A stretch of 64,000 nucleotides of DNA, taken from assembly GCF_000336615.1 (NCBI RefSeq), contig NZ_AOLW01000019.1, forward strand, positions 1 to 64,000. Reading direction: 5' to 3'. Positions within the stretch are counted from its first letter, which is position 1. Every line of letters begins with the position of its first letter. Below, one piece after another: positions 1 to 10,037 of the stretch. The DNA is from Haloarcula amylolytica JCM 13557 (lineage in GTDB: Archaea > Halobacteriota > Halobacteria > Halobacteriales > Haloarculaceae). The position numbers and the translations under genes were made by a program. The notes under the pieces are model-generated. The model did no database searches, was not told the origin of the DNA, and saw only the letters and a list, made by a program, of their open reading frames with translations.

Positions 1-391
1 GGCCCGAGACGATGCCGTCGTGGCTCGCCGCCGTCGGCACCGAGACGAACCCCAGCCCGAGGTCGTCGGCTGCCATCTTCGTGATGTCGATGGCTTTCCC
101 GCCGCCGACGCCCAGTAGGAAGCCCGCGTCGATCTCCGACGCGTGGTCGATGACCTGCTGGACGGCGTCGAAACTGGCCTCCTCGATGACGATCTCGGAT
201 GGGTCGTACCCCTCGTCCTCGAACTGTGCGACCACTTTCTCGCCCGCGACCTTGTGCGGCGTCGGACTGGAGACGATGAGCGGCCGCCCGGTCAGGTGGA
301 GCTCGCTCACGGCCTCGATTGTCCGGCCGAGGACGCCGTGCCCGACCACGACGTTCCGGGGGAGGCGGATCCAGGTGCGTTTCTCGAACAT
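1..391 (-). CDS. egsA: Glycerol-1-phosphate dehydrogenase, N-terminal part
   Basis: This enzyme reduces dihydroxyacetone phosphate to sn-glycerol-1-phosphate with NAD(P)H and so sets the stereochemistry of archaeal membrane lipids; it is cytoplasmic. The first 130 residues are present and the rest lies beyond the left edge (the family is about 350 residues). The visible part has the glycine-rich nucleotide-binding motif GVGGGKAID (residues 94-102) and PTAASHDG, where Asp125 is the expected first zinc ligand of the iron-containing alcohol dehydrogenase fold. The ATG at 391 fits the family's N-terminus (MFEKRTWIRLPRNVVVG). It is divergent from the glycoside hydrolase gene. Function is confident from these motifs. 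Confidence 0.93.
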   Translation of the reverse strand, partial: MFEKRTWIRLPRNVVVGHGVLGRTIEAVSELHLTGRPLIVSSPTPHKVAGEKVVAQFEDEGYDPSEIVIEEASFDAVQQVIDHASEIDAGFLLGVGGGKAIDITKMAADDLGLGFVSVPTAASHDGIVSG

Positions 392-500
392 GGTTGCCTG
401 TCTCCGGGCACGCGTGAAAACAGTTTAGGTGCAACTGGCGGTCCGACTGTGCGGTAACCGAAATCTTTTGACAACAATCACACGCCAGTTTTCCAAAAAC

Positions 501-509
501 AATTATTAA
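501..509 (+). promoter_or_regulatory. TATA-like element for the glycoside hydrolase gene
   Basis: The sequence aattattaa is centred about 28 bases before the ATG at 534. That is the usual spacing for a leaderless haloarchaeal mRNA and supports 534 over the in-frame TTG at 519. Confidence 0.5.
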
Positions 510-533
510 CATCACTGTTTGGGTGTGCCTGTC

Positions 534-3128
534 ATGCCACATGACACGACTGACGACGGTATGCGGGCGTCTCGGCGGACATTTCTGAAAGCGACCGGTG
601 TGGCCACGGCAGCGGCCGCAACCGGCGCAGGTGTTGGGACCGCCGCGGCGCAACCGGACGTCGATTCGCTCGTCGGCGACCTCACACTGGAACAGAAAGC
701 GGCCCAGATGACACAGGTCGCGATCAGCTCCTTCGAGGCGGAGCCGGAGGAATCGAACGTCCCCGACAGCTTCGGGGTCGACACGGTCGGCGAGTACTTC
801 AGCGAACTCGGCGTCGGGTCGATCCTCTCCGGTGGGGCCGAGCCGCCGAGTTTCGACGCCAACGCCGTAGTCCAGGGAATCAACGCCCTACAGGAGTACA
901 ACCTGACGAACGCCGACCACGACATCCCGTTCCTCTACGGCGTCGACGCGACACACGGGAACGGCCTGCTGGAGGGGGCAACGGTGTTCCCCCAGCGGCT
1001 GAACATGGGTGCGACGCGAGACCTGAGCCTGATTGCAGAGGCTGAACGCCACACGAGCGACGCAACGGCGTCGATGGGCGCACACTGGACGTTCGCGCCG
1101 ACGACGGACCTCCAGCGGGACCCCCGGTGGGGGCGCTTCTTCGAGGGCATCAGCGAGGACCCGAAACTCGAAGCGGATGTCTCGCGGGTACGAGCGCGAG
1201 CGCTCGAGGACGACGACCGGCTGACGGCGTGTGTCAAACACTTCGCGGCCTACTCGGTCCCGAACAACGGCAACGACCGCGCACCGGCCTCGACGTCGCT
1301 GCGTGACCTCCGGACGAACATCCTCCCGCCGTACCGGGAGGCACTGGAGTCCGAGCCCGGGACGGTGATGGTCAACAGCGGGTCGATAAACGGAGTTCCG
1401 GCCCACGCCTCCCACTGGCTGTTGACGACGCTGCTCCGGGACACCTACGGCTACGAGGGGATGGTCGTCTCGGACTGGGACGACCTCAACCGGATGATCA
1501 CGAACCACGACTACGCGCCGGACTTCGAGACGGCGACGGAGATGGCGATCAATGCCGGCGTCGACATGTACATGATCGGCAACGGCGGCGACGCGCCGGG
1601 ACCGGTCCAGTTCATCGACACCGTCGTCGGACTCGTCGAGGACGGCGCGATTCCCATGGAGCGCATCGACGAGGCTGTTCGGCGGAGTCTTGAACTGAAG
1701 GCTGACCTCGGCCTGTTCGAACAGCCGACGGTCGACGAGTCCCGCATCGGGAACGTGCTCGGCGGCGCACAGGAGACCGCTGAGACGATGGCAAAGGAGT
1801 CGCTGGTCCTCCTGAAAAACGACGACGACACGCTCCCGCTGTCCGGCGACGAGAACGTCCTGCTGACCGGGCCCGGCGTCGACGGCGACGGCAACAACAC
1901 CCGCGCGCTGATGCAACACGGCGGCTGGACGCTCGGCTGGCAGGGGGCCAGCGCCGGCGGCCCGTACCCGCGCCAGAACCTCCTCGAAGACGAACTGGGC
2001 GCTCGCGTCGGCAGTCTCACGCACGTCCCAACCTCGTACGAGAACACCACCTGGTGGGCCGGAGAAGGCGACGGCGAGAACCAGCAAAGCGACGAGAACG
2101 GCAACTTCGACTTCACCGACGAGCAGCGATCACAGGTCGAGTCAGCGGCCCCCGAGTCCGACGCCGTCGTCGTCGTTCTCGGCGAGGGAACCCACAACGA
2201 GGGCTTCGGCGACCGTGACGAACTGGTACTCGACGAGTCCCAGCAAGCGCTTCTGGACACCGTCGTCGCGTCCGCCGACGATTCGACGCCGATCATCGGC
2301 GTCATGCTCGCCGGCGCGCCGCGGGGGTCCCCGGAGACGTTCAGCCGGCTCGACGCCCTCCTGTTTGCCGGCCAGCCCGGCAGCGACGGCGGGGTCGCCA
2401 TCGCCGAGACGATGGTCGGCGAGTACAACCCCTCGGGCAAGCTCCCGTTCAGCTGGCCCGAGAACGTCGGCACGACGCCCGTGCAGTACAACCGCTACGA
2501 GCCGACGTCGACTGGCGGAACGGACAACACTGCGATCTACGAGTACGGCCACGGCCTCTCCTACACTGACTTCGAGTACGGGAGCGTCTCGGTCACACAG
2601 CCGACCGTCGGCAACCCGGCCAATCAGTCCGAGGTGACCGTCGGCGTCGAGGTGACGAACACCGGCGACATGCCCGGCGAACACATCGTCGAGGTGTTCA
2701 ACACCCAGTCCTACGGCTCGGTGCTCCAGCCGAAGCGCCGCCTGCTCGGCTACGAGCGCGTCTCGCTGGATTCCGGCGAGTCAGCCACGGTGGACGTGAC
2801 CGCTGACCTGACGGCGCTGGAAGTCGTCCCCGGTGACGTGCTCGGAGTCGGGCCGAAGGTCGTCGAAGCCGGCGAGTACGAACTCACTGTCGGTCAGGAC
2901 GGCCCGACGACCACGCTCACCGTCCAGAACACGGCGAGCATCACCGAACCGGACCCCGTTCCGGGCCTCCCGAACGGGTCAGGGGGCAACCCCGGTCGGG
3001 GCAATGGGAACGGGAGCGGAAACAACGGCAACAACGGGAACGGAAATGGCAACGGCGACAACACCAGCCGCGACCCCACCATGGAAGACGTCGTCGACCT
3101 GCTCGACGAGGTTCGGCACCGTTCCTGA
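534..3128 (+). CDS. Tat-exported family 3 glycoside hydrolase (beta-glucosidase type)
   Basis: An 864-residue secreted enzyme predicted to cleave beta-linked glucosides or xylosides outside the cell. It starts with a twin-arginine signal (SRRTFLKATG, then an alanine-rich stretch). The catalytic (beta/alpha)8 domain carries the nucleophile motif VVSDWD with Asp314, and RDPRWGRFFEG and KHFAAY are typical GH3 blocks. The second alpha/beta sandwich domain covers roughly residues 400-630 and a fibronectin type III-like domain roughly 690-780. The end is unusual: a Gly/Asn/Arg linker of about 35 residues, then a short amphipathic segment (PTMEDVVDLLDEVRHRS). The following gene is a TrmB-type sugar regulator, which suggests sugar-responsive expression. 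The exact substrate cannot be read from sequence. Confidence 0.92.
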   Translation: MPHDTTDDGMRASRRTFLKATGVATAAAATGAGVGTAAAQPDVDSLVGDLTLEQKAAQMTQVAISSFEAEPEESNVPDSFGVDTVGEYFSELGVGSILSGGAEPPSFDANAVVQGINALQEYNLTNADHDIPFLYGVDATHGNGLLEGATVFPQRLNMGATRDLSLIAEAERHTSDATASMGAHWTFAPTTDLQRDPRWGRFFEGISEDPKLEADVSRVRARALEDDDRLTACVKHFAAYSVPNNGNDRAPASTSLRDLRTNILPPYREALESEPGTVMVNSGSINGVPAHASHWLLTTLLRDTYGYEGMVVSDWDDLNRMITNHDYAPDFETATEMAINAGVDMYMIGNGGDAPGPVQFIDTVVGLVEDGAIPMERIDEAVRRSLELKADLGLFEQPTVDESRIGNVLGGAQETAETMAKESLVLLKNDDDTLPLSGDENVLLTGPGVDGDGNNTRALMQHGGWTLGWQGASAGGPYPRQNLLEDELGARVGSLTHVPTSYENTTWWAGEGDGENQQSDENGNFDFTDEQRSQVESAAPESDAVVVVLGEGTHNEGFGDRDELVLDESQQALLDTVVASADDSTPIIGVMLAGAPRGSPETFSRLDALLFAGQPGSDGGVAIAETMVGEYNPSGKLPFSWPENVGTTPVQYNRYEPTSTGGTDNTAIYEYGHGLSYTDFEYGSVSVTQPTVGNPANQSEVTVGVEVTNTGDMPGEHIVEVFNTQSYGSVLQPKRRLLGYERVSLDSGESATVDVTADLTALEVVPGDVLGVGPKVVEAGEYELTVGQDGPTTTLTVQNTASITEPDPVPGLPNGSGGNPGRGNGNGSGNNGNNGNGNGNGDNTSRDPTMEDVVDLLDEVRHRS

Positions 3129-3303
3129 CCAGGCCGCCGCGGTCCCGCTCTGCCGGTGCTCCCCGTGCTGTGGAGCACCATCACGTACAGACACACGCCG
3201 GCCCGCTCGCACGCCCACGAATCATTATATATGCTCAGTGATATTATCTGAAACAGCGATCCAATGACACGAAGCCAGCTAACACGGTTTGAGCGGGACA
3301 GTT

Positions 3304-4374
3304 ATGCCTGACTCCACACGCCAACCCAACGCGGCCGTCCGGGACCGACTCCAGCAGTACGGCCTCTCCGAAACAGCGGCCGATACGTACCTCGCCGTCG
3401 TCGAAACGGGACCGGCAACGGCCCGGACGGTGGCCGAGACGGCAGGGGTCTCCAAGAGCTACGTGTACGACATCTGTGATTCGCTGGCCGCGGACGGCTT
3501 CGTCACCGTCGACGACCACCGGACGCCGACGGTCATCCGTGCGACGCCCCCGTCGGAGGCATTCGGCGCGCTGAAACGCGAACTCGACACGCTGGAGGCA
3601 GCGGTACAGACCCGGTACGAGGACACCTCGTCCGACGACAACGCCTTCGAGGTGGTCAAATCCAGACCGACTATCGTCAAACGGCTGGAACAACACATCG
3701 ACGCCGCCGAGTGCGAAGTCGTGCTCCAGGTCCCGGCCCGCCGACTCCCAGATATCCGCGACACGCTCCGCCGCGCCCGCAAGCGGGGCATCCTCGTGCT
3801 CCTGACGCTGTCGAGTTACGACCCGGCAACGATAGAACTTGAACTGGAGGAGGTCGCCAACGCCGTCCGTCTCGGCCTCGACGGCGCGCCCTCGTTGCTT
3901 GCGACGGACCAGCAGCGCGGGTTCGTCTCGCCGTCGACGATGCTCAGTTGGGACCACGACGAGACGAACGCGATCACGTTCACGCAGGAGGCGGTCGCGG
4001 CGGTGTTAGTCGGTTCCTACCTGGGCAATTACTGGCCGATAGGCGAGGAGGTCCTCCTTTCGCGGCCGCCATCGCTTCCGGCCCGGTACGACATGTTCCG
4101 TCCCGTCGTGTTCACGACCACGCTCGCGCTCCGGGCCGGGAAGTCCGTCGTCGCAGACCTGTACGCGCGACCGACAGGCTCGGATGACGATTTCGAAGTG
4201 ATATCCGGCACGGTGGTCGATATCCGACAGAATCTCGTCGAGCCACACAACAGCGATTTCGGCTTCGAGAACTCGCTGGTCGTCGACACCGGACAAGGCC
4301 GCATCACCGTCGGCGGATACGGCGCGTTCTTAGAGGACTACGAGGTCAAGCACACGACGCTCCGCCGGGCGTAG
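3304..4374 (+). CDS. TrmB-family sugar-responsive transcription regulator
   Basis: A 356-residue regulator. Residues about 5-75 form a winged helix of the TrmB type (LQQYGLSETAADTYLAVVE, then GVSKSYVYDICDSLAADGFV). A helical linker follows, then a PLD-like fold and the C-terminal TrmB sugar-binding domain (about 110-356). Family members bind maltose, glucose or similar ligands and repress or activate transporter and hydrolase genes. The ATG at 3304 is preferred to an upstream TTG at 3289. It lies 175 bases after the glycoside hydrolase gene on the same strand, with a TATA-like attatatat just after 3220, so it probably has its own promoter. The regulated genes are inferred only from position. 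Confidence 0.85.
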   Translation: MPDSTRQPNAAVRDRLQQYGLSETAADTYLAVVETGPATARTVAETAGVSKSYVYDICDSLAADGFVTVDDHRTPTVIRATPPSEAFGALKRELDTLEAAVQTRYEDTSSDDNAFEVVKSRPTIVKRLEQHIDAAECEVVLQVPARRLPDIRDTLRRARKRGILVLLTLSSYDPATIELELEEVANAVRLGLDGAPSLLATDQQRGFVSPSTMLSWDHDETNAITFTQEAVAAVLVGSYLGNYWPIGEEVLLSRPPSLPARYDMFRPVVFTTTLALRAGKSVVADLYARPTGSDDDFEVISGTVVDIRQNLVEPHNSDFGFENSLVVDTGQGRITVGGYGAFLEDYEVKHTTLRRA

Positions 4375-4377
4375 TTG

Positions 4378-5361
4378 TCACTCGGTCAAGCGGTCGATGA
4401 GCGTCGCTTCCGTGTCCCGGTCAGGTCCGAACTCCCGACCGGTTCGGTCGTTCTCCCGATGTTCGGCGACGGTCACGGCCAGCGCCGTCTCGTGGGGCGT
4501 CGACGACCAGCCCAGGTCACGGAGCTTCGCCGTCGACAGCAGATGCGGCGAGTCGCGGTAGATGGGGAAGTCGTCGGAGTCCAGTCCCGCCGCCGCGAGT
4601 TCACGCTCGCCGACACCGATGGTCTCGACGTCCGTCTCGTGGACCTTGGCGAGCAGACCGATCCACTGCCGGAGCGTCGGCGCGTGCTCGTCGCCGACGT
4701 TGTACGCCTCGCCGGCCGTCCCTCGCTCCGCGACGAGGCGAAGCGCGCTCGCCACGTCCTCGACGTAGGCCATCTGCCACAGACTGAGGCCGTCGCTGGG
4801 AACGACGATTCGGTCGTACTCGGCCACGCGGTCGACCCAGTAAGCGAACCGCTCGGTGTAGTCGTGGGGGCCGTACACGACTGTCGGTCGGACGCTCATC
4901 GCACGCACACCGTCCTCCGCGGCGGCGAACACCTCGCGGTCACCCTCGGCCTTCCGCGGCCCGTAGGTCTCCGCGCTGTCGGTTGTGGCCTGCTCGGCAG
5001 TACAGCCCGCAAGCGGCGTCTCTCCCTCCCGCTTGGGCGTCCGTTCGACGCCGTAGGCCGCGCCACTTGAGATATACACGTACGCGTCGACGTCGGCAAA
5101 CACGTCGGTCGCCACCCGGACATCCCGCGGGAAATACGCTACGCAGTCGACGACTACGTCGGGATCGATCTGCTTGCGGGCGGTTTCGAGTGTGTCCCGC
5201 TCGTTCCGGTCGCCCTTGATGTGAGTGACATCGGAGTTCGCGAACGGATTCGAGCGCTGGCCGCGGGTGAGCATCGTCACGTCGTAGCCCGCGTCGCGGA
5301 ACTCGGTGACCGTGTGTCGACCGATGAACCTGCCGCCGCCGATGACAAGGACGCTGTCCAT
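4378..5361 (-). CDS. NAD-dependent epimerase/dehydratase family protein
   Basis: A 327-residue extended short-chain dehydrogenase. The N-terminal Rossmann motif is VLVIGGGRFIGRHTV, slightly altered from GxxGxxG, which is usual in the subgroup close to chloroplast mRNA-binding CSP41 and isoflavone reductase-like epimerases. VYISSGAAYG supplies the strand before the active-site region and ETYGPRKAEGD resembles the YxxxK catalytic pair (Tyr and Lys). It probably acts on a nucleotide sugar or a related diol; the substrate is unknown. The start at 5361 begins directly at the Rossmann strand; the longer upstream frame has no family-like sequence. It converges with the TrmB gene, 3 bases apart. Confidence 0.8.
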   Translation of the reverse strand: MDSVLVIGGGRFIGRHTVTEFRDAGYDVTMLTRGQRSNPFANSDVTHIKGDRNERDTLETARKQIDPDVVVDCVAYFPRDVRVATDVFADVDAYVYISSGAAYGVERTPKREGETPLAGCTAEQATTDSAETYGPRKAEGDREVFAAAEDGVRAMSVRPTVVYGPHDYTERFAYWVDRVAEYDRIVVPSDGLSLWQMAYVEDVASALRLVAERGTAGEAYNVGDEHAPTLRQWIGLLAKVHETDVETIGVGERELAAAGLDSDDFPIYRDSPHLLSTAKLRDLGWSSTPHETALAVTVAEHRENDRTGREFGPDRDTEATLIDRLTE

Positions 5362-5437
5362 AGCTGTGTCTGTCCCGGCGGCATCAAAAAACGGCACGTC
5401 CGAGTCGGCTCCCCGCCGCAATGACGAGGCTATCGTC

Positions 5438-8400
5438 TCAGTCGTCTGTCGAGGCGGCGAAGTCGGCTTCGGCGGCTTCGGCACTCGGTGCGGCCTTGGC
5501 CGGCGGCTCGTTGCGCACGTCGTCGCGCTCGCGGTCGGCGATGACCTCGGCGTAGGCGTCGGGCATCACCTTCGTGAAGTGCTCCACTTCGGCGTCCCAG
5601 TCATCGAGCAGTTCCGCCGCGCGGTCGGAGTCGGTGTAGGCGGCGTGGTTCTCGACGAGTCGGGTGATCATCTGGCGGTCCTTCCCTTCGAGGGTGTCGG
5701 ACAGCGACACCATGCCGGTGTTTGCCTTCTCGGCGAACTCGCCGTCGGGGTCGTAGACGTAGGCGACGCCGCCGGACATCCCGGCCGCGAAGTTCTTGCC
5801 CGTCTCGCCCAGCACGACGATAGCGCCGCCGGTCATGTACTCACAGCCGTGGTCGCCGACGCCCTCGACGACGCCCTTGACCCCGGAGTTGCGGACGGCG
5901 AAGCGCTCGCCGGCCATGCCGTTGACGTAGGCTTCGCCCTGGGTCGCGCCGTACAGCGCGACGTTGCCGATGACGATGTTCTCCGCCGGGTCGAAGGGAG
6001 CGTTGTCCGGCGTGTTCAGGATCAGCTTCCCGCCGGAGAGGCCCTTGCCGACGTAGTCATTGGCCGTCCCGGTCAGCTCCATCGTCACGCCCTGTGCGAG
6101 GAACGCGCCGAAGGACTGGCCGGCCGTGCCGTCGAAGTCCACCCGGATAGTGTCGTCGGCGAGGCCGTCGCCGCCGTGCTCGCGGGAGATGCGGTTCGAG
6201 AGGGTTGCCCCGACCGCACGGTTGACGTTGTTGATCTCGGTGTCGATAGCGACCGGATCACCGTCGTAGATGGCGTCCTCGGCTGCGTCGATGAGGTCCC
6301 AGTCGAGCTGTTCGTCGACCTCGTGGGTCTGTTCCTCCTGCTTGTAGCGGCCGTCGTTGTCGGCCGGCTCCGCGATGACTCCCGAGAGGTCGAGCTTCTG
6401 GGCCTTCGGCTGGGACACGTCGTCGCGCTGTGCCAGCACGCTCGGTCGGCCGATCATCTCGTCGACCGTCTCGAAGCCGAGTTCGGCCATAATCTCCCGC
6501 AGTTCCTGTGCCACGAACGTCATGTAGTTGACGACGTGCTGTGGCTCACCGGGGAACCGCTCACGGAGGTTCTCGTTCTGCGTGGCGATGCCGACCGGGC
6601 AGGTGTTCTCGTGGCACTGTCGGGCCATCACGCAGCCGGAGGTGACCATCGAAGCGGTCCCGAAGGTGTACCCCTCGGCACCGAGCAGGGCGGCCACGGC
6701 CACGTCGCGGCCGGTCTTCATGCCGCCGTCGGTGGTCACCTTGATGCGCGAGCGCAGGCCGGTCGCCCGGAGCATCTGGTTGGCCTCCGAAACACCGAGC
6801 TCCCACGGGAGGCCGGCGTTCTTGATCGAGGTCTTGGGCGACGCGCCGGTCCCGCCGTCGTGGCCCGAGATGTGGACCACGTCGGCGTTGGCCTTGGCGA
6901 CGCCGGCCGCGATGGTCCCGATGCCGTCCTCGGAGACCAGTTTGACGTTGATGTCGGCCTCGGGGTTCGACGCCTTGAGGTCGTGAATGAGCTGCTTGAG
7001 GTCCTCGATGGAGTAGATGTCGTGCAGCGGCGGCGGCGAGATCAGGCCGACGCCCGGCGTCGCGTAGCGGACGTGGGCGATCATCTCGTTGACCTTCTTG
7101 CCGGGCAGGTGACCGCCCTCGCCGGGCTTGGAGCCCTGGGCCATCTTGATCTGGAGCTCGTCGGCCGACGCGAGGTAATCCGAGGTGACGCCGAAGCGAC
7201 CGGAGGCGACCTGCTTGGTCGTACACTCCTTTTCGGTGTCGAAGCGCTCGGGCGGCTCGCCGCCCTCGCCGGTGTTGGCGTTGGCCCCGAGCCGGTTCAT
7301 CGCGATGGCGTTGTTCTCGTGCATCTCGGGCGACAGCGATCCGAGCGACATCGCCGCGGTCTCGAAGCGCTCGACGATGTCTTCGACCGGCTCGACCTCC
7401 TCGATGGGGATGGACTCGCGGTCGGAGTCGAACTCGAGCAGGCCGCGCAGCGTCTGGAGCTCCTCGTTCTGGTCGTTGACCAGCTCGGCGAACTCCTTGT
7501 ACGTGTCGTAGTCGCCCATGCGGACGGCCTGTTGAATCTTGCCGACCGTGTTGGGGTTCCACTGGTGGTGGATGCCGTTCGAGCGGAACTCGTACTCGCC
7601 CTGGCGGGGCATGTCGGGCTCCTCCTCGCTCCAGGCCACCTCGTGGCGCTGGGAGAGGTCGTCCTCGATTTCCTCGATGCCGATACCTTCGGTTCGGCAG
7701 GTCGTCCCCTCGAAGTACTCGGCGATGAAGTCCGAGGAGAGGCCGACGGCCTCGAAGATCTGAGCACCCTGGTAGGACTCGACCGTGGAGATACCCATCT
7801 TGGCCATCGTCTTCAGGAGGCCGTCCTCGACAGCGGTGATGTAGGCGTCGATGGCGTCGGCGAGGTCCGCGCCGTCCGGGCCGGCCACCAAGTCCTCGAT
7901 GGTTTGGTAGGCCAGGTAGGGGTTGACCGCGCCGGCCCCGTAGCCGATGAGCGTCGCGAAGTGATGGACGGCTCGCGGGTCGCCGGACTCGACGACGATG
8001 CCGACGTGGTTGCGGAGGCCGTTGCGGACGAGGTGGTGGTGGACGCCGCCGACGGCCAGCAGGCTGGGAATCGGGACGCGGTCCTCGCTGGCCGCGCGGT
8101 CCGAGAGCACAAGGATGTCGTGCTCTTTGGCAGCGGCGTCGGCTTCGGCCCGCACGTCTTCGACGGCCTGCCGAAGGTCGCCACCCGACTCGTAGGTGAT
8201 GTCGATGACCTTCGTGGACATGTCGTTCGCGTCCAGGTCCTTGATCGACGCCGTCTCCTCGTCGGTGAGGATCGGCGAGTCGAGGACGAGTTGGCGGGCG
8301 TGATCTTGGCTCTCGTCGAGCATGTTGCGCTGGAAGCCCAGCCGGGACTCCAGCGAGGTGACCAGTTCCTCGCGGATGTAGTCGAGCGGCGGGTTCGTCA

Positions 8401-9985
8401 CCTGGGCGAACAGCTGCTTGAAGTAGGTAAACAGCGGGCGGTTGAACTGCGAGAGGACCGACAGCGGCGTGTCGTCGCCCATGGAGCCGACGGGGTCTTT
8501 CCCCTTCTCGGCCATCGGCTCGATGAGGTGGTCGACCTCGTCGTACGTGTAGCCGTACATGGCCTGGTGGCTCCGGAGGGCGTCCGCGGGGTCCTGTGGC
8601 TCGTTGTCTTCGCGGTCGGCGACCTCGTCGAGGGCGACCTGTTCCTCGGCGACCCACTCGCCGTACTTGTCGTCCGTGATGTCGTCGAACACTTCCTCGT
8701 CGGGGATGACACGCCCCTCTTCGGGGTCGGCGAGGAAACACTGTCCGGGCTGGAGCCGGCCGCGTTCCCGAATCTCGCTCGCGTCGTGTTCCAGCGCGCC
8801 GGCTTCCGAGGACATCACGAGCGTGTTGTCCTCCAGCACGTCGTAGCGGCACGGGCGCAGCCCGTTCCGGTCCAGCACGGCACCGATGCGGTCGCCGTCG
8901 GTGGCTGCGACGAGCGCCGGGCCGTCCCAGGGCTCGACCAGCGAGGCGTGGTAGTCATAGAAGTCGCGCCGGTCGCCGGTCACGTCGTTCATCTCGCCGC
9001 GCCAGGCTTCGGGGATGAGCATCCGGAGGGCGTGGGGGAGGTCGCGGCCGCCCTGAAGCAGGAGTTCGAGCGCGTTGTCGACGCTCGCAGTGTCTGACTG
9101 CTCGGGATCGTCGATGATCGGTTTGATCTTCTCTAAGTCGCCCTCAAACTCGTCGCTCTGGATATCGGTCTCCCGAGCGCGCATCCAGTTGATGTTCCCC
9201 TGAATCGTGTTGAACTCGCCGTTGTGGATGACACGGCGGTAGGGGTGGGCAAGGTGCCACGCGCCCAGCGTGTTCGTCGAGAAGCGGGCGTGGACCATCG
9301 CGAACGTGGACTGCAGCCGCTCGTCTTCGAGGTCAAGGTAGTAGTCTTCGAGCTGTTCGGCCTTGAGCAGGCCTTTGTACACCACTACGTCGGTGGCGAG
9401 CGAGACGACGTAGAAGCGCTCGTGGCCCGGCGGTTTCTCTTCCTTGACGGTGTTTTCGAGCGACCGGCGGCCGATATACAGTTGGTTCTCGAAGGCGTCG
9501 CCGGTCTCGCCCGTCGCGGAGGTGACGAAAAACTGGACGATGGCGGGCTCCGATTCGAGCGCCGTTGCGCCCAAGTCGCTGTTGTCCGTGGGAACGTCGC
9601 GCCAGTCGAGGACATCGAGGCCCTCCGCGGCGAGTTCCGTCTCGACGAGGTCCTTCAGACTCCCGGCGACCTCGTCGTCTTTCGGGAGAAAGAGCGTGCC
9701 AACGGCGTATTCGCCGGCAGGCGGCAGGTCGGCGTCGACTTCGGCAGCGAAAAACTCGTGGGGGATCTGGAGCATGATGCCCGCTCCGTCGCCCGTATCT
9801 TGCTCGGCTCCTGTCGTCCCTCGATGTTCGAGGTTGTCGAGGAGTTCGAGTCCGTCCGATACAACCCAGTGGTCGCTCTGGCCGTCGAGGTCCATGACGA
9901 CCCCGACGCCACAGTTCGACCGTTCGTCCGTGGGATCTGCAAGCCCGGCGTCACCTGCAGAGAGACCTGTCTGTCGCTCAACCAT
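5438..9985 (-). CDS. gltB: Glutamate synthase, large (alpha) subunit
   Basis: A 1515-residue glutamate synthase converting glutamine and 2-oxoglutarate to two glutamates; with glutamine synthetase it assimilates ammonium. The order is a short propeptide ending before Cys25 (SNCGVGVV), the N-terminal nucleophile of the glutaminase domain (about 25-420), a central domain, the FMN/2-oxoglutarate synthase barrel (about 800-1180) with a 3Fe-4S cysteine cluster (CVMARQCHENTCPVG), and the C-terminal beta-helix domain (GGAIVVLGETG, FAAGMSGG). No small gltD subunit is adjacent, so it may use ferredoxin or a distant partner. ATG 9985 is chosen over the GTG at 10009. A short palindrome upstream (10025-10037) may be an operator. 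Confidence 0.96.
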   Translation of the reverse strand: MVERQTGLSAGDAGLADPTDERSNCGVGVVMDLDGQSDHWVVSDGLELLDNLEHRGTTGAEQDTGDGAGIMLQIPHEFFAAEVDADLPPAGEYAVGTLFLPKDDEVAGSLKDLVETELAAEGLDVLDWRDVPTDNSDLGATALESEPAIVQFFVTSATGETGDAFENQLYIGRRSLENTVKEEKPPGHERFYVVSLATDVVVYKGLLKAEQLEDYYLDLEDERLQSTFAMVHARFSTNTLGAWHLAHPYRRVIHNGEFNTIQGNINWMRARETDIQSDEFEGDLEKIKPIIDDPEQSDTASVDNALELLLQGGRDLPHALRMLIPEAWRGEMNDVTGDRRDFYDYHASLVEPWDGPALVAATDGDRIGAVLDRNGLRPCRYDVLEDNTLVMSSEAGALEHDASEIRERGRLQPGQCFLADPEEGRVIPDEEVFDDITDDKYGEWVAEEQVALDEVADREDNEPQDPADALRSHQAMYGYTYDEVDHLIEPMAEKGKDPVGSMGDDTPLSVLSQFNRPLFTYFKQLFAQVTNPPLDYIREELVTSLESRLGFQRNMLDESQDHARQLVLDSPILTDEETASIKDLDANDMSTKVIDITYESGGDLRQAVEDVRAEADAAAKEHDILVLSDRAASEDRVPIPSLLAVGGVHHHLVRNGLRNHVGIVVESGDPRAVHHFATLIGYGAGAVNPYLAYQTIEDLVAGPDGADLADAIDAYITAVEDGLLKTMAKMGISTVESYQGAQIFEAVGLSSDFIAEYFEGTTCRTEGIGIEEIEDDLSQRHEVAWSEEEPDMPRQGEYEFRSNGIHHQWNPNTVGKIQQAVRMGDYDTYKEFAELVNDQNEELQTLRGLLEFDSDRESIPIEEVEPVEDIVERFETAAMSLGSLSPEMHENNAIAMNRLGANANTGEGGEPPERFDTEKECTTKQVASGRFGVTSDYLASADELQIKMAQGSKPGEGGHLPGKKVNEMIAHVRYATPGVGLISPPPLHDIYSIEDLKQLIHDLKASNPEADINVKLVSEDGIGTIAAGVAKANADVVHISGHDGGTGASPKTSIKNAGLPWELGVSEANQMLRATGLRSRIKVTTDGGMKTGRDVAVAALLGAEGYTFGTASMVTSGCVMARQCHENTCPVGIATQNENLRERFPGEPQHVVNYMTFVAQELREIMAELGFETVDEMIGRPSVLAQRDDVSQPKAQKLDLSGVIAEPADNDGRYKQEEQTHEVDEQLDWDLIDAAEDAIYDGDPVAIDTEINNVNRAVGATLSNRISREHGGDGLADDTIRVDFDGTAGQSFGAFLAQGVTMELTGTANDYVGKGLSGGKLILNTPDNAPFDPAENIVIGNVALYGATQGEAYVNGMAGERFAVRNSGVKGVVEGVGDHGCEYMTGGAIVVLGETGKNFAAGMSGGVAYVYDPDGEFAEKANTGMVSLSDTLEGKDRQMITRLVENHAAYTDSDRAAELLDDWDAEVEHFTKVMPDAYAEVIADRERDDVRNEPPAKAAPSAEAAEADFAASTDD

Positions 9986-10024
9986 GTGTTTCACGACTGG
10001 GGATGCCACTATAAGAGGGTAATC

Positions 10025-10037
10025 CTAATGGTATTAG
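10025..10037 (-). promoter_or_regulatory. Palindrome upstream of gltB, possible operator
   Basis: ctaat-ggt-attag is a perfect 5-bp inverted repeat just upstream of a TATA-like cttatag (around 10009-10016, read on the minus strand). A second AT-rich block (tatatatttata, about 10063-10075) lies further upstream. Position suggests an operator for a nitrogen-responsive regulator, but no factor is recognised. Confidence 0.3.

Noticed and set aside
5306..9097. Very long open reading frame antisense to gltB
   Set aside because: Its codon use and composition follow the mirror of the glutamate synthase gene in GC-rich DNA. The gltB frame has clear domains and catalytic motifs, and the antisense frame has none.
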